In this document: positions 38,073 through 45,761 of the stretch, piece after piece
How positions within the stretch are numbered: the stretch's first letter is position 1
How the letters are laid out: every line of letters begins with the position of its first letter
From: JALZMG01 sp963739975
Lineage (GTDB): Bacteria; Actinomycetota; Acidimicrobiia; Acidimicrobiales; Ilumatobacteraceae
Assembly (NCBI GenBank): GCA_963739975.1
Contig: CAVUCK010000006.1
Span: forward strand, 43,752-107,751
DNA: 64,000 nucleotides
Direction of reading: 5' to 3'
Position numbers and translations under genes: made by a program
The notes under the pieces: model-generated
Told to the model about the DNA's origin: nothing
Database searches by the model: none
The model's input: the letters and a program-made list of their open reading frames with translations, nothing else

Positions 38073-38720
38073 GGGGATGTGCTGCGGACGACGGGCGCCA
38101 GCAGGAGGTTCACGGCCGAGCCGGTGCCCGACGCCGTGCTGTACGAGGTCCTCGACGACGCCCGGTTCGCGCCGAGCGGCGGCAACCGCCAGCCGTGGCG
38201 GGTCACCGTGGTCCGTGACGCCGCGGTCCGGCGGCGGCTGGCGGAGCTGATGCAGCCGGTGTGGGACGAATACGTGGCCCACGGCGCCGCCGGCCGCACG
38301 CCGTTCAACGCCGTCGACGACGCGCCGCCGCCGGACGACGTGCAGCACGCCGACAACGACCTCCTGTCGGCGATCGAGTCGGTCCCCGTGGTGCTCGTCG
38401 TCGCCGCCGACCTGCACCGGATCGCCCTGATGGACGGACATCTGGACCGGCCGGCGCTGACGGGCGGGGCGTCGATCTACCCGTTCTGCTGGAGCGTCCT
38501 GCTGGCCGGCAGCGAGCGCGGTCTGGGCGGCGTGATGACCACCTTCCTGTCGCACGTCGAGCCGGACGCCGCGGCGCTCGTCGGTCTCCCCGAACACCAC
38601 GCGCTGGCGGCGACGATCTTCCTCGGTGTGCCCGAGCGCCAGGTCACGCGCCTGCGTCGGGAGCCCGTCGAGACGTTCGCCACCGTCGACCGCTTCGACG
38701 GCGCGCCGTTCCGTGCTTGA
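38061..38720 (+). CDS. Nitroreductase family protein
   Basis: This protein of about 219 residues has the nitroreductase pattern: TTGASRRFTAEPVPD (FMN phosphate arm), DARFAPSGGNRQPWRVTVV, IESVPVVLVVAAD, and AALVGLPEHHALAATIFLGVPER. It probably reduces an electrophilic substrate with FMN and NAD(P)H. GTG at 38061 is preferred; GTG 38031 would start inside the inverted repeat after acnA. The gene is followed by a REP-like repeat. Confidence 0.85.
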   Translation: MNKRGDVLRTTGASRRFTAEPVPDAVLYEVLDDARFAPSGGNRQPWRVTVVRDAAVRRRLAELMQPVWDEYVAHGAAGRTPFNAVDDAPPPDDVQHADNDLLSAIESVPVVLVVAADLHRIALMDGHLDRPALTGGASIYPFCWSVLLAGSERGLGGVMTTFLSHVEPDAAALVGLPEHHALAATIFLGVPERQVTRLRREPVETFATVDRFDGAPFRA

Positions 38721-38823
38721 TGGCCTCGCTCGCTCCGAAGACTCCGCTCACTCGGCTGGGCCGGGCAAGGCCGGCCTGGGCTGTCACGCTCGCTGCGTAA
38801 CGAACGCTCGGGGACTTCCTCGC
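38721..38823. repeat. REP-like intergenic repeat (copy B)
   Basis: It starts directly after the nitroreductase stop and ends at the LysR stop. It contains GCTCGCTCCGAAGACTCCGC, GGCCGGGCAAGGCCGGCC and CGCTCGCTGCGTAACGAACG. The first block matches copy A, the second copy D and the last copy C. It lies between convergent genes with no ORF. Confidence 0.7.
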
Positions 38824-39759
38824 TCAGCCGGACTTCGACAGCGGGAAAGCGTCGCTGCCCGAGCGCACGCCGGGCTGGTCACCGGCGCGCTCGACGATCA
38901 CCGCCCGCAGCGCGGCGAACAGGACCCTGGCCGGTGCCCCCGGGGCCGGGCGGCGGCGGTGGGCCAAGGCGACGACGCGTGGCGGCAGCTCCGGGACCGG
39001 CACGAGCACCCGGCGGCCGTCGACACCGCGCGCCGCGGTGGCTGGGACGATGGCCGCGCCGTGACCGTCGAGGGCCAAGGCGGCCAGCAACCGGACCCCG
39101 TCGATCTCCGCTTGGGCGCGCAGCCCGACCCCAGCGCCGGCGGCGGCCCGGTCGAGCACGCGACGCAGTGCCGAGCCGGGCGGGGGCAGCAGCAGGCGAT
39201 GGGCCGCCAGCTCTCGCAACGACAGCTCCTGGCGCCCGGCCAGCGGGTGCTCGGCGTGCACGACGAGCAGCAGGTCCTCGGCGAACAGCGGCTCGAGGTG
39301 CAGCTCCGGGTCGTCGACGGGCAGGTGGATCACGGCGGCGTTGAAGCGGCCGGAGACCAGCCCAGGGATGAGGACCGAGGTGCTGCCCTCCGAGACGATC
39401 GCCCGCACCAGCGGATGCTCGGTCCCGAGCACCGAGAGCAGGCGGGGCAGCAGCCAGCGCGCCGTGGTGCCGAGCATGCCGAGGCGCACGTCGCCGGCGA
39501 CCTCCCCGTCGGCCGTCGCCACCTCGGCGGCGATGTCGTCGAGCTCGTGGAGGATCCGGCGAGCCCGCTCCACGACCCGCTCGCCGTCGTCCGTCAGGCC
39601 GCCCTGGGACCGATCGACGAGGACGGTGCCGAGCTCCTTCTCCAGGCGGGCGATGTGGCTGGACACGTTGGATTGCACCGTGAACAGGGCGCGGGCGGCG
39701 GCCGAGAACGTGCCATGGTCGGCGATGGCGACGAGCACCGAGAGCTGGCGCACGTCCAA
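38824..39759 (-). CDS. LysR-family transcriptional regulator
   Basis: This 311-residue regulator has a winged helix-turn-helix at residues 1-60 (VAIADHGTFSAAARALFTVQ, SNVSSHIARLEKELG) and a periplasmic-binding-like effector domain after VRLGMLGTTARWLLPRLL. The start is probably TTG at 39759 or GTG at 39753. The divergent neighbour is the 6C RNA promoter, but LysR targets cannot be read off here. Confidence 0.9.
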   Translation of the reverse strand: MDVRQLSVLVAIADHGTFSAAARALFTVQSNVSSHIARLEKELGTVLVDRSQGGLTDDGERVVERARRILHELDDIAAEVATADGEVAGDVRLGMLGTTARWLLPRLLSVLGTEHPLVRAIVSEGSTSVLIPGLVSGRFNAAVIHLPVDDPELHLEPLFAEDLLLVVHAEHPLAGRQELSLRELAAHRLLLPPPGSALRRVLDRAAAGAGVGLRAQAEIDGVRLLAALALDGHGAAIVPATAARGVDGRRVLVPVPELPPRVVALAHRRRPAPGAPARVLFAALRAVIVERAGDQPGVRSGSDAFPLSKSG

Positions 39760-39818
39760 TCAACGCTCGCTTCGCTGGACCATCTGTCCGGACGATAGCC
39801 AGCATCTCCGCGTTCTAC

Positions 39819-39847
39819 TTGCCAGATCGACACCATGTGCGTACACT
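39819..39847 (+). promoter_or_regulatory. Consensus promoter of 6C RNA (TTGCCA-N17-TACACT)
   Basis: A -35 TTGCCA at 39819-39824 and a -10 TACACT at 39842-39847 are 17 bp apart, the optimal spacing, putting the transcription start near 39854. This is the clearest housekeeping-type promoter in the window. Confidence 0.75.
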
Positions 39848-39853
39848 CACAAG

Positions 39854-39969
39854 CACAGATCGCAGCGATACACCCCCCATGTACCGCTCGATGGAACCCA
39901 CACGTCGACCCCCCATCGACAGGGTTCAGGTTGAGGAGCCCCGCCCCCCAGCGGGGCTTCTCCCGTTTT
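39854..39969 (+). ncRNA. 6C small RNA
   Basis: Two hairpins each expose exactly six cytosines: GCGATACA-CCCCCC-A-TGTACCGC (39865-39887, one mismatch in the stem) and GTCGA-CCCCCC-A-TCGAC (39904-39920). They are followed by a terminator hairpin with a U-tract. A consensus promoter lies just upstream. This is the defining architecture of the actinobacterial 6C RNA (Rfam RF01066; the M. tuberculosis member is B11, which is known to pair through its C-rich loops with mRNAs). The downstream HAD gene matches the neighbour reported for B11. Confidence 0.85.
39934..39969 (+). terminator. Rho-independent terminator of 6C RNA
   Basis: AGCCCCGC (39937-39944) pairs with GCGGGGCT (39951-39958) around CCCCCA, with GAGG/TCTC extension, and is followed by CCCGTTTT. 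It ends the small RNA before the next gene. Confidence 0.85.
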
Positions 39970-39993
39970 CCATGGGCCGCGATCGCCTTGCCC

Positions 39994-39999
39994 TACAGT
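39994..39999 (+). promoter_or_regulatory. -10 box TACAGT before HAD/acyltransferase gene
   Basis: TACAGT lies 8 nt before the ATG at 40008 with no Shine-Dalgarno, so transcription probably starts at the start codon itself. It supports this ATG over the upstream ATG at 39972, which would lie within 3 nt of the terminator. Confidence 0.5.
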
Positions 40000-40007
40000 C
40001 TGGCCCG

Positions 40008-41432
40008 ATGGCCGGAGCTGCGTTCTTCGACCTCGACCGCACGCTGCTGGCCGGCGCGTCGGGCGAGGCCTTCTCCACCGCGCTGCAGACGGCCGGGTTC
40101 ACCACGCGCGCCATCCCCGGCGAGCGACTCGCGTACCGGCTGTTCAACCGCATCGGCGAGACGTTGCCGTCGATGGCCCTCGCCCGCCAGGCGGCGACCA
40201 TGTCGCGGGGCCGCAAGCGCGCCGCGATGCGCGCTGCCGGCGACGCCGCGGCCGATGGTCTCGTGGCGATGGTCCAGCCGTTCGCCGGGCCGATCTTCGA
40301 GCAGCACCGTCAGGCCGGCCGCCCGATCGTCCTGGCCACCACCACCCCGTACGACCTGGTCAAGCCGCTCGCCGACCGCCTCGGGCTGGACGACGTCATC
40401 GCCACCAAGTACGGCGTCAACGCCGACGACACCTACGACGGCACGATCGCCGGCCACTTCGTGTGGGCCCAGGGCAAGCTCGAGGCCGTGCGCGATTGGG
40501 CGGCCGAGCACGGCGTGGAGCTCACCGAGAGCTACGCCTACTCCGACAGCTTCTACGACACTCCGCTGCTCGACGCCGTCGGGACACCGATCGTCGTCAA
40601 CCCCGATCCTCGGATGGTGCTCATGGCAACCGCACGACGTTGGCCGATCCTCAACCTCGATGTGTCCCCGGGTGTCGTCAAGATCCCGGTGCTCGGCATC
40701 GAGCTGCAGCGGGTCGCCCAGCAGTTCTCTCGCCCGGCCTTCATGCCGTACGTGCGGTTCGACATCAAGGGGGTCGAGCGCATCCCGGCCGCAGGGGCGG
40801 CGATCCTGGTCGGCAACCACCGCAGCTACTTCGACTCGGCGGCGATGTCGACGGTGATCGCCCGCAGCGGGCGCACGGCCCGCTTCCTCGGCAAGAAAGA
40901 GGTGTTCGACGTCCCGGTGTTCGGGCAGTTGGCCACGGCGATGGGCGGCATCCGGGTCGACCGGGGCACCGGATCCGACGAACCGCTGCAGGCCGCAGCC
41001 GACGCCCTGGCCGGCGGTGAGGTGGTGGCCATCATGCCGCAGGGCACCATCCCACGCGGCCCGGCGTTCTTCGACCCCGAGCTGAAGGGCCGCTGGGGCG
41101 CCGCCCGACTGGCGGCCCTGACCAATGCGCCGGTGATCCCGATCGGGCTGTGGGGCACCGAGAAGGTGTGGCCGCGATCGAGCCGCCTTCCCAACGTGCT
41201 CAACATCACCAGCCCACCGACCGTGCGGATCCGTGTCGGCAACCCGGTCGAGCTGAAGTACCGCTCGCTGGAGGCCGACACGAAGCGGATCATGACGGCG
41301 CTGAGCAAGCTGCTGCCCGCCGAGTCGCGCAAGCGGCGCACGCCGACGGCCGAGGAGCTGGCGGCGACGTACCCACCCGGGTACAAGGGCGACCCGACCA
41401 CGGAGTCCACCCGCCGCCCCGGGTCCGACTGA
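40008..41432 (+). CDS. HAD-IB hydrolase fused to PlsC-type acyltransferase
   Basis: This 474-residue two-domain protein has a SerB-like HAD domain (AAFFDLDRTLLAG with Asp8 and Asp10, then ATTTPYDLVKPL and AYSDSFYDTPLL). From about residue 255 an acyltransferase domain follows (LVGNHRSYFDSAA, IRVDRGTG, MPQGTIPRG, VIPIGLWGTEKVWP). It could dephosphorylate and acylate a glycerophospholipid intermediate, as proposed for the mycobacterial fusion. Unlike the 12.7-kb HAD domain, its DLDRT motif is intact. It lies next to the 6C RNA and 4 bp from the epoxide hydrolase gene. Confidence 0.9.
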   Translation: MAGAAFFDLDRTLLAGASGEAFSTALQTAGFTTRAIPGERLAYRLFNRIGETLPSMALARQAATMSRGRKRAAMRAAGDAAADGLVAMVQPFAGPIFEQHRQAGRPIVLATTTPYDLVKPLADRLGLDDVIATKYGVNADDTYDGTIAGHFVWAQGKLEAVRDWAAEHGVELTESYAYSDSFYDTPLLDAVGTPIVVNPDPRMVLMATARRWPILNLDVSPGVVKIPVLGIELQRVAQQFSRPAFMPYVRFDIKGVERIPAAGAAILVGNHRSYFDSAAMSTVIARSGRTARFLGKKEVFDVPVFGQLATAMGGIRVDRGTGSDEPLQAAADALAGGEVVAIMPQGTIPRGPAFFDPELKGRWGAARLAALTNAPVIPIGLWGTEKVWPRSSRLPNVLNITSPPTVRIRVGNPVELKYRSLEADTKRIMTALSKLLPAESRKRRTPTAEELAATYPPGYKGDPTTESTRRPGSD

Positions 41433-41436
41433 CGCC

Positions 41437-42582
41437 GTGGACCTGACGCCGGCACCGATCGAGGTCCCCGACGCCGCCCTCCAGGACCTCCGCGATCGGC
41501 TGCGCCGGACGCGCTGGCCGGAGCGGGAGGCGGTCGACGACTGGTCGCAGGGCATCCCGCTGTCGTACGTGCAGGAGCTGTGCGCGACGTGGGCCGACGA
41601 CTACGACTGGCGACGCGTCGAGGCCGAGCTCAACGGGCACCAGCAGCTGCGCTTCGGCGGCACCGGGGCCGGCGACGAGCCGCTCGGGATCCAGGTGCTG
41701 TACGCGCCGTCGCCAGAGCCGGAGGCCATCCCGGTCGTGTTCACCCACGGGTGGCCCGGGTCGGTCGTCGAGTTCCTGGACGCCATCGAGCCGCTGCGCG
41801 ACCCCGCCAACCACGGTGGCGACGCCGCCGACGCCTTCCACGTCGTGTGCCCGACGATGCCCGGGTACGGGTTCAGCGACAAGCCGTCGCACCCCGGCAC
41901 CGGCATCGAGCACATCGCCGACATGTGGGCCCGCCTGATGACGGCCCTCGGCTACGACCGCTTCGGCGCCCAGGGCGGGGACTGGGGGTCGGCCGTGACG
42001 ACCGCCCTCGCCATGCAGCACCCGGACCGGATGATCGGCATCCACCTCAACATGGTCTCGGTCCTGCCCGGCAAGGACGCCGGCGAGCCGACCGAGGCCG
42101 AGCAGGCAGCACTGGCCGACCTCGCCCGCCACCAGGAGTGGGGCACCGGGTACTCGACCCAGCAGGCGACGCGACCGCAGACCCTCGGCTACGGCCTGGT
42201 CGACTCGCCGGCGGCCCAGGCAGCGTGGATCGTCGAGAAGTTCTGGGCCTGGACGGACAACGACGGGCACCCGGAGGACGCGGTGACCCGCGACCGGCTG
42301 CTCGACAACGTCATGCACTACTGGCTGCCGGCCGCCGGCGCCTCGTCGGCCCGGCTCTACTGGGAGAGCTTCAGGAGCCGGCGGGGTGGCGAGACGGCCG
42401 TGCCGATGGGTGCATCGACGTTTCCCAAGGAGATCATCAGGCCGTCGCGACGCTGGGCCGAGCGCCGGTTCTCGGACATCCGCTACTGGAACGAGCTCGA
42501 CGCCGGCGGGCACTTCGCCGCCCTCGAACAGCCGGCCACCTTCGTCGACGAGGTCCGGGCCGCGTTCCGCACCATGCGCTGA
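41437..42582 (+). CDS. Epoxide hydrolase
   Basis: This 381-residue alpha/beta-hydrolase has the epoxide hydrolase N-terminal domain (PDAALQDLRDRLRRTRWPE). It has the oxyanion motif HGWPGSVVEF, the nucleophile Asp in AQGGDWGSAVTT, and the catalytic His in DAGGHFAALEQP. It opens epoxides to diols. It follows the HAD/acyltransferase gene at 4 bp, so both are probably one transcript. It ends at a palindromic element shared with 4.0 kb. GTG start at 41437. Confidence 0.93.
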   Translation: MDLTPAPIEVPDAALQDLRDRLRRTRWPEREAVDDWSQGIPLSYVQELCATWADDYDWRRVEAELNGHQQLRFGGTGAGDEPLGIQVLYAPSPEPEAIPVVFTHGWPGSVVEFLDAIEPLRDPANHGGDAADAFHVVCPTMPGYGFSDKPSHPGTGIEHIADMWARLMTALGYDRFGAQGGDWGSAVTTALAMQHPDRMIGIHLNMVSVLPGKDAGEPTEAEQAALADLARHQEWGTGYSTQQATRPQTLGYGLVDSPAAQAAWIVEKFWAWTDNDGHPEDAVTRDRLLDNVMHYWLPAAGASSARLYWESFRSRRGGETAVPMGASTFPKEIIRPSRRWAERRFSDIRYWNELDAGGHFAALEQPATFVDEVRAAFRTMR

Positions 42583-42585
42583 GAG

Positions 42586-42637
42586 CGTTTACGTCCGGAT
42601 TCTGGTTGCACGCGCGACCAGGATCCGGACTTAAACG
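42586..42637. repeat. Palindromic element (copy 2)
   Basis: Its left arm (42586-42607, starting CGTTTACGTCCGG) is identical over 22 bases to that at 4001. The right arm (42616-42637) has a few changes, so the stem is less perfect. The loop differs. Like copy 1 it lies just after a stop codon between convergent genes. Confidence 0.8.
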
Positions 42638-43524
42638 GGCAATCGGCGGGAGGTGGCGGGGTCGGGTGGACCCATGCGGTCGGGGTGGAGGATCGAGGCG
42701 AACAGCTCGACGCCCTCGACGACCCGCGGGCCCGGCCGCACCACCAGGGCGTCGGCGTCGACCGCCCAGACCTCGGCACCGGGTGGCAGGACGCCGGCGG
42801 CGATGACCGGGCCGGCTTGGTCGGCGGCGCCGTCGAGGCGGAACCCGCACGGCGCCACCAGCACCACCTCGGCGCCGCACTGCGTGATCGAGGACCAATC
42901 GACACCGACCGACTTGGCCCCGGGTCGGGCCAGGACGCACTCGCCCCCGGCCCGCACCACCATGTCCGGCACCCAGTGACCGGCCGTGAACGCCGGGTCG
43001 GTCCACTCGAGCACGAGCGTCGGTCGGGCAGGTGCGCCCTCCAGGGCGGCGGCGACGGTGGCCAGCCGGCTGCGGCAATCCTCCACGATCTCGGTCGCCC
43101 GCGCCTGGGTCTGCGTCACCGCGCCGACGGTCGCCACCGAGTCGATGACCTGGTCGAGCGTCATCGGGTCGAGGGTCAGCACCTCGGCGGCGCAGCCGAG
43201 ATGGGCCAGCGCATCGTCGACCTCGCTGACGTCGACGGCGCAGACCGCGCAGAGGTCCTGGGTGAGGATCAGGCTCGGGTCGAGGTCGGCGAACGCTCCC
43301 CGGTCCAGGCGGTACAGGTCCTCCCCCGCTGCCATCCGCTCCTTGACCACCACGTCGATCTCGGCCGGGGTCAGCCCCTCCGGCAGCGCCGACGTCGACA
43401 CGATCCGCTTCTGGCGCGCTTCGTCGGGGAAGTCGCACTCGAACGTGACGCCGACGACCTGATCCCCCAGGCCGAGCTGGAACAGGATCTCCGTCGCCGA
43501 CGGCAGCAGCGAGACGATGCGCAT
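42631..43524 (-). CDS. Cobalamin/siderophore-type binding protein (BtuF-like)
   Basis: This 297-residue protein has the type III periplasmic-binding fold: MRIVSLLPSATEILFQLG, VVGVTFECDFPDE, DLDPSLILTQDLCAVCAVD, and a long linking helix after VLTLDPMTLDQVI. It lacks a signal peptide, so it may not be secreted in the usual way. Cytoplasmic BtuF-like proteins of this type are common in actinobacteria, often near cobalamin-dependent enzymes. No transporter genes are nearby. ATG at 43524; an upstream ATG at 43548 would overlap the divergent start. Confidence 0.82.
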   Translation of the reverse strand: MRIVSLLPSATEILFQLGLGDQVVGVTFECDFPDEARQKRIVSTSALPEGLTPAEIDVVVKERMAAGEDLYRLDRGAFADLDPSLILTQDLCAVCAVDVSEVDDALAHLGCAAEVLTLDPMTLDQVIDSVATVGAVTQTQARATEIVEDCRSRLATVAAALEGAPARPTLVLEWTDPAFTAGHWVPDMVVRAGGECVLARPGAKSVGVDWSSITQCGAEVVLVAPCGFRLDGAADQAGPVIAAGVLPPGAEVWAVDADALVVRPGPRVVEGVELFASILHPDRMGPPDPATSRRLPV

Positions 43525-43532
43525 CCCGTCAC

Positions 43533-43538
43533 TATCGT
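43533..43538 (+). promoter_or_regulatory. -10 box TATCGT before carboxyltransferase gene
   Basis: TATCGT lies 8 nt before the ATG at 43547 with no Shine-Dalgarno between. It is the same hexamer and spacing seen before other leaderless-looking genes here. Confidence 0.45.
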
Positions 43539-43546
43539 CTACCTTC

Positions 43547-44908
43547 ATGCCCGTTGCCACGCTGGGTCTGCGCCGGGCGACCACCGCACCCGTCACGGCC
43601 GAGGTGCGCGACCTGGACGGCCGCACGATCGTGTGGGTGGAGCTCGGTGGCGAGACCTCGTCGGGGTTCCGCGGCGTCCCGCTGTCGTCGACCACGTCGG
43701 CGATCGTCGAGCATGCCGCGACCGTCGCTCGCACCGAGGGCATGCCGCTCGTCGTGGTGATGGCGTCGACCGGCGCCGACATCGTCGAAGGGGTGGCTGC
43801 GCTCGAGGGCTGGGGACAGCTGGCGAAAGCGCTCGTCGACTGCTCGGGCATCGTGCCGACGATCATGGTCGTCGACGGGCCGGCCGTGTCGGGGCCGGCC
43901 CTCCTTCTCGGCGTGGCCGATCTGGTGGTGATGACCGAGACCAGCTACGGGTTCGTCAACGGGCCGGTGATGGTCGAGGAGTTCACTGGCGTGCGCGTCA
44001 CCACCGACGAGCTCGGCGGCGCCGGGGAGCTGGCCCGCCACACGGGCGTGCCGAGCCTGGTGGTCGCCGATCGTGACGCCGCCGTGGACGCCGTCACCGA
44101 CCTGCTGGCGTACCTGCCCCAAAGCGTCGACGACGAACCGCCGGCGTGGCCACGCGACGATCCCGCGGACCGGGACTGCCCGGAAGCAGGAGAGCTGATC
44201 CCGTCGACCTCCACCGGGAGCTACGACGTGCGCGCCGTCGCCGCGGCCATCGTCGACGTCGACAGCCTGCTGGAGATCCGGGATCGGTGGGCACCGAACG
44301 TGGTGACGGCCTTCGCCGCGATCGACGGTCGACCGGTCGGCATCGTCGCCAACCAGCCGCTGGCGCTGGCCGGAACGCTGGACATCCCGGCCTCCCAGAA
44401 GGCGGCCCGTTTCGTGGCGTTCTGCGACGCCTTCAACCTGCCGCTGGTGACGCTGGTCGACACGCCGGGCTTCTACCCGGGCAAGGACCTCGAATGGCGG
44501 GGCATGATCCGCCACGGCGCCCAGTTGGTGTTCGCCTACGCCAGGGCGACCGTGCCACGGATCTGCCTGATCCTGCGCAAGAGCTACGGCGGGGCGTACA
44601 TCGTCATGGACTCCAAGACCATGGGCAACGACGCTTGCTACGCGTGGCCGTGGGCCGAGCTGGCGGTGATGGGCGCCGGGCAGGCGGCGGCGATCCTGCA
44701 GCGGCGGGCGACGCCGGAGGAGCGGGCGGCGTTCGAGGCGGACTACGCCGAGCGGCTGCTCAACCCGTACGTCGCCGCCGAGCGCGGGTTCATCGACGCC
44801 GTGCTCGAACCGGCCGACACCCGGCGCGCCCTGGCTCGGGCGTTGAGCGTGCTGGCCGACAAGCGCGAGCGGCTGCAAGCCCGCAAACACGGCAACGAAC
44901 CTTGCTGA
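43547..44908 (+). CDS. Acyl-CoA carboxylase carboxyltransferase subunit
   Basis: This 453-residue protein has two crotonase-fold halves. The C-terminal half holds the strongest signature: PLVTLVDTPGFYPGKDLEWRG, with RKSYGGAYIVMDSKTMG and AYAWPWAELAVMGAG. Such subunits transfer CO2 from biotin to acetyl- or propionyl-CoA. It is shorter than the usual 510-540 residues, and the N-terminal half (ALEGWGQLAKALVDCSG, VSGPALLLGVADLVVM) is diverged. No biotin carboxylase partner is in the window. Confidence 0.85.
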   Translation: MPVATLGLRRATTAPVTAEVRDLDGRTIVWVELGGETSSGFRGVPLSSTTSAIVEHAATVARTEGMPLVVVMASTGADIVEGVAALEGWGQLAKALVDCSGIVPTIMVVDGPAVSGPALLLGVADLVVMTETSYGFVNGPVMVEEFTGVRVTTDELGGAGELARHTGVPSLVVADRDAAVDAVTDLLAYLPQSVDDEPPAWPRDDPADRDCPEAGELIPSTSTGSYDVRAVAAAIVDVDSLLEIRDRWAPNVVTAFAAIDGRPVGIVANQPLALAGTLDIPASQKAARFVAFCDAFNLPLVTLVDTPGFYPGKDLEWRGMIRHGAQLVFAYARATVPRICLILRKSYGGAYIVMDSKTMGNDACYAWPWAELAVMGAGQAAAILQRRATPEERAAFEADYAERLLNPYVAAERGFIDAVLEPADTRRALARALSVLADKRERLQARKHGNEPC

Positions 44909-44999
44909 TGGCTCGCTTCGCTCGCTCGTCGGCCTGACGGCCTCCCTGACCAGTCACGCTCGCTGCGTCACGAACGCTCGGGAACTGCCTCACCCGCAG
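44909..44999. repeat. REP-like intergenic repeat (copy C)
   Basis: It lies between the carboxyltransferase stop and the lipoprotein stop. It starts GGCTCGCTTCGCTCGCTCG and ends CACGAACGCTCGGGAACT, matching copy B and A at these ends. There is no ORF. Confidence 0.6.
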
Positions 45000-45000
45000 C

Positions 45001-45630
45001 TCAGCGCGGCTGGGTGGTCCAGAGGGGCGCCTGGTCGGCGAGCAAGTCGAACGCCGGCAGCAGCTGGTCCGGGTCGGCGTCCTCGATGCGCACGATCGGG
45101 ATCTGCTCGTCCATCAGTCCCCACGACACGACCTCGGCGGCGTGCTCGGCGCCCCACTCGTGGCGCGGCAGCCGGTCGTCGGTCCACGCCGTCAGTCCCC
45201 GCGCCCGCAGGAACGCGGCGCGTTCGGCATCGCTGAGCTGCGTCTCGCACCAGGCGTGGGCCAGCTCGTGCAGCGTGATCAGCCGAGCGGCGCGCGAGTC
45301 CGGGGCACTCGACGAGCACAGGTGGACCTCGGGATGTTTCATCGGCCGGTAGAGGCCGCCGTTCCCGCCGCACGGCTCCTTGTGGTCGTGGACGCTGATC
45401 GAGACCGACGGGAGGGCGAGCCCGGCACGCCTGAAGCGGGCGACCGCCCACTCGACCTGCTCGGTCCACGAGGCGGAATCGGAGTCGATGGTGACAACCG
45501 GCGCCGGTGCCGGCGCGACGGCTCCATGAACTCCGGCGCCGGCCACGCAGCCCGGCAACGAGGCCACCATCAGCGCGGCGACCGCCGCGACGACGTGGCG
45601 CGCACCGGTGGCGAGCGATCTCCAGTCCAT
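45001..45630 (-). CDS. Lipoprotein with HExxH metalloprotease-like motif
   Basis: This 209-residue protein has a lipoprotein signal (VVAAVAALMVASLPGC). The zinc-binding motif TLHELAHAWCE follows at about residue 120, with a possible third ligand in HEWGAEHAAEVVSWG, as in gluzincin-like or MtfA-like metallopeptidases. It probably works at the outer face of the membrane, but proteolysis is not proven. ATG at 45630; a longer frame adds no signal. It is divergent from the citrate synthase gene. Confidence 0.7.
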   Translation of the reverse strand: MDWRSLATGARHVVAAVAALMVASLPGCVAGAGVHGAVAPAPAPVVTIDSDSASWTEQVEWAVARFRRAGLALPSVSISVHDHKEPCGGNGGLYRPMKHPEVHLCSSSAPDSRAARLITLHELAHAWCETQLSDAERAAFLRARGLTAWTDDRLPRHEWGAEHAAEVVSWGLMDEQIPIVRIEDADPDQLLPAFDLLADQAPLWTTQPR

Positions 45631-45748
45631 GCCGGCAGGATCTGACGGATCGCCGTTTCGGACATCCGTAGCGGCCACGGATCGACGTACGGGTTCTCAC
45701 CACGGAGACCCCGAGCGGGCGGAGGAACAGACCGTCCGGCGCCGTCAT

Positions 45749-45754
45749 TAACGT
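45749..45754 (+). promoter_or_regulatory. -10 box TAACGT before gltA
   Basis: TAACGT (45749-45754) overlaps the GTG at 45753 and lies 7 nt before the GTG at 45762, arguing that 45762 is the true start of a leaderless citrate synthase mRNA. Confidence 0.4.
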
Positions 45755-45761
45755 GGCCGAC

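Noticed and set aside
35699..38356. Antisense frame of 885 codons over acnA
   Set aside because: It is rich in Arg, Gly and Val repeats and mirrors acnA codons; no domain is visible.
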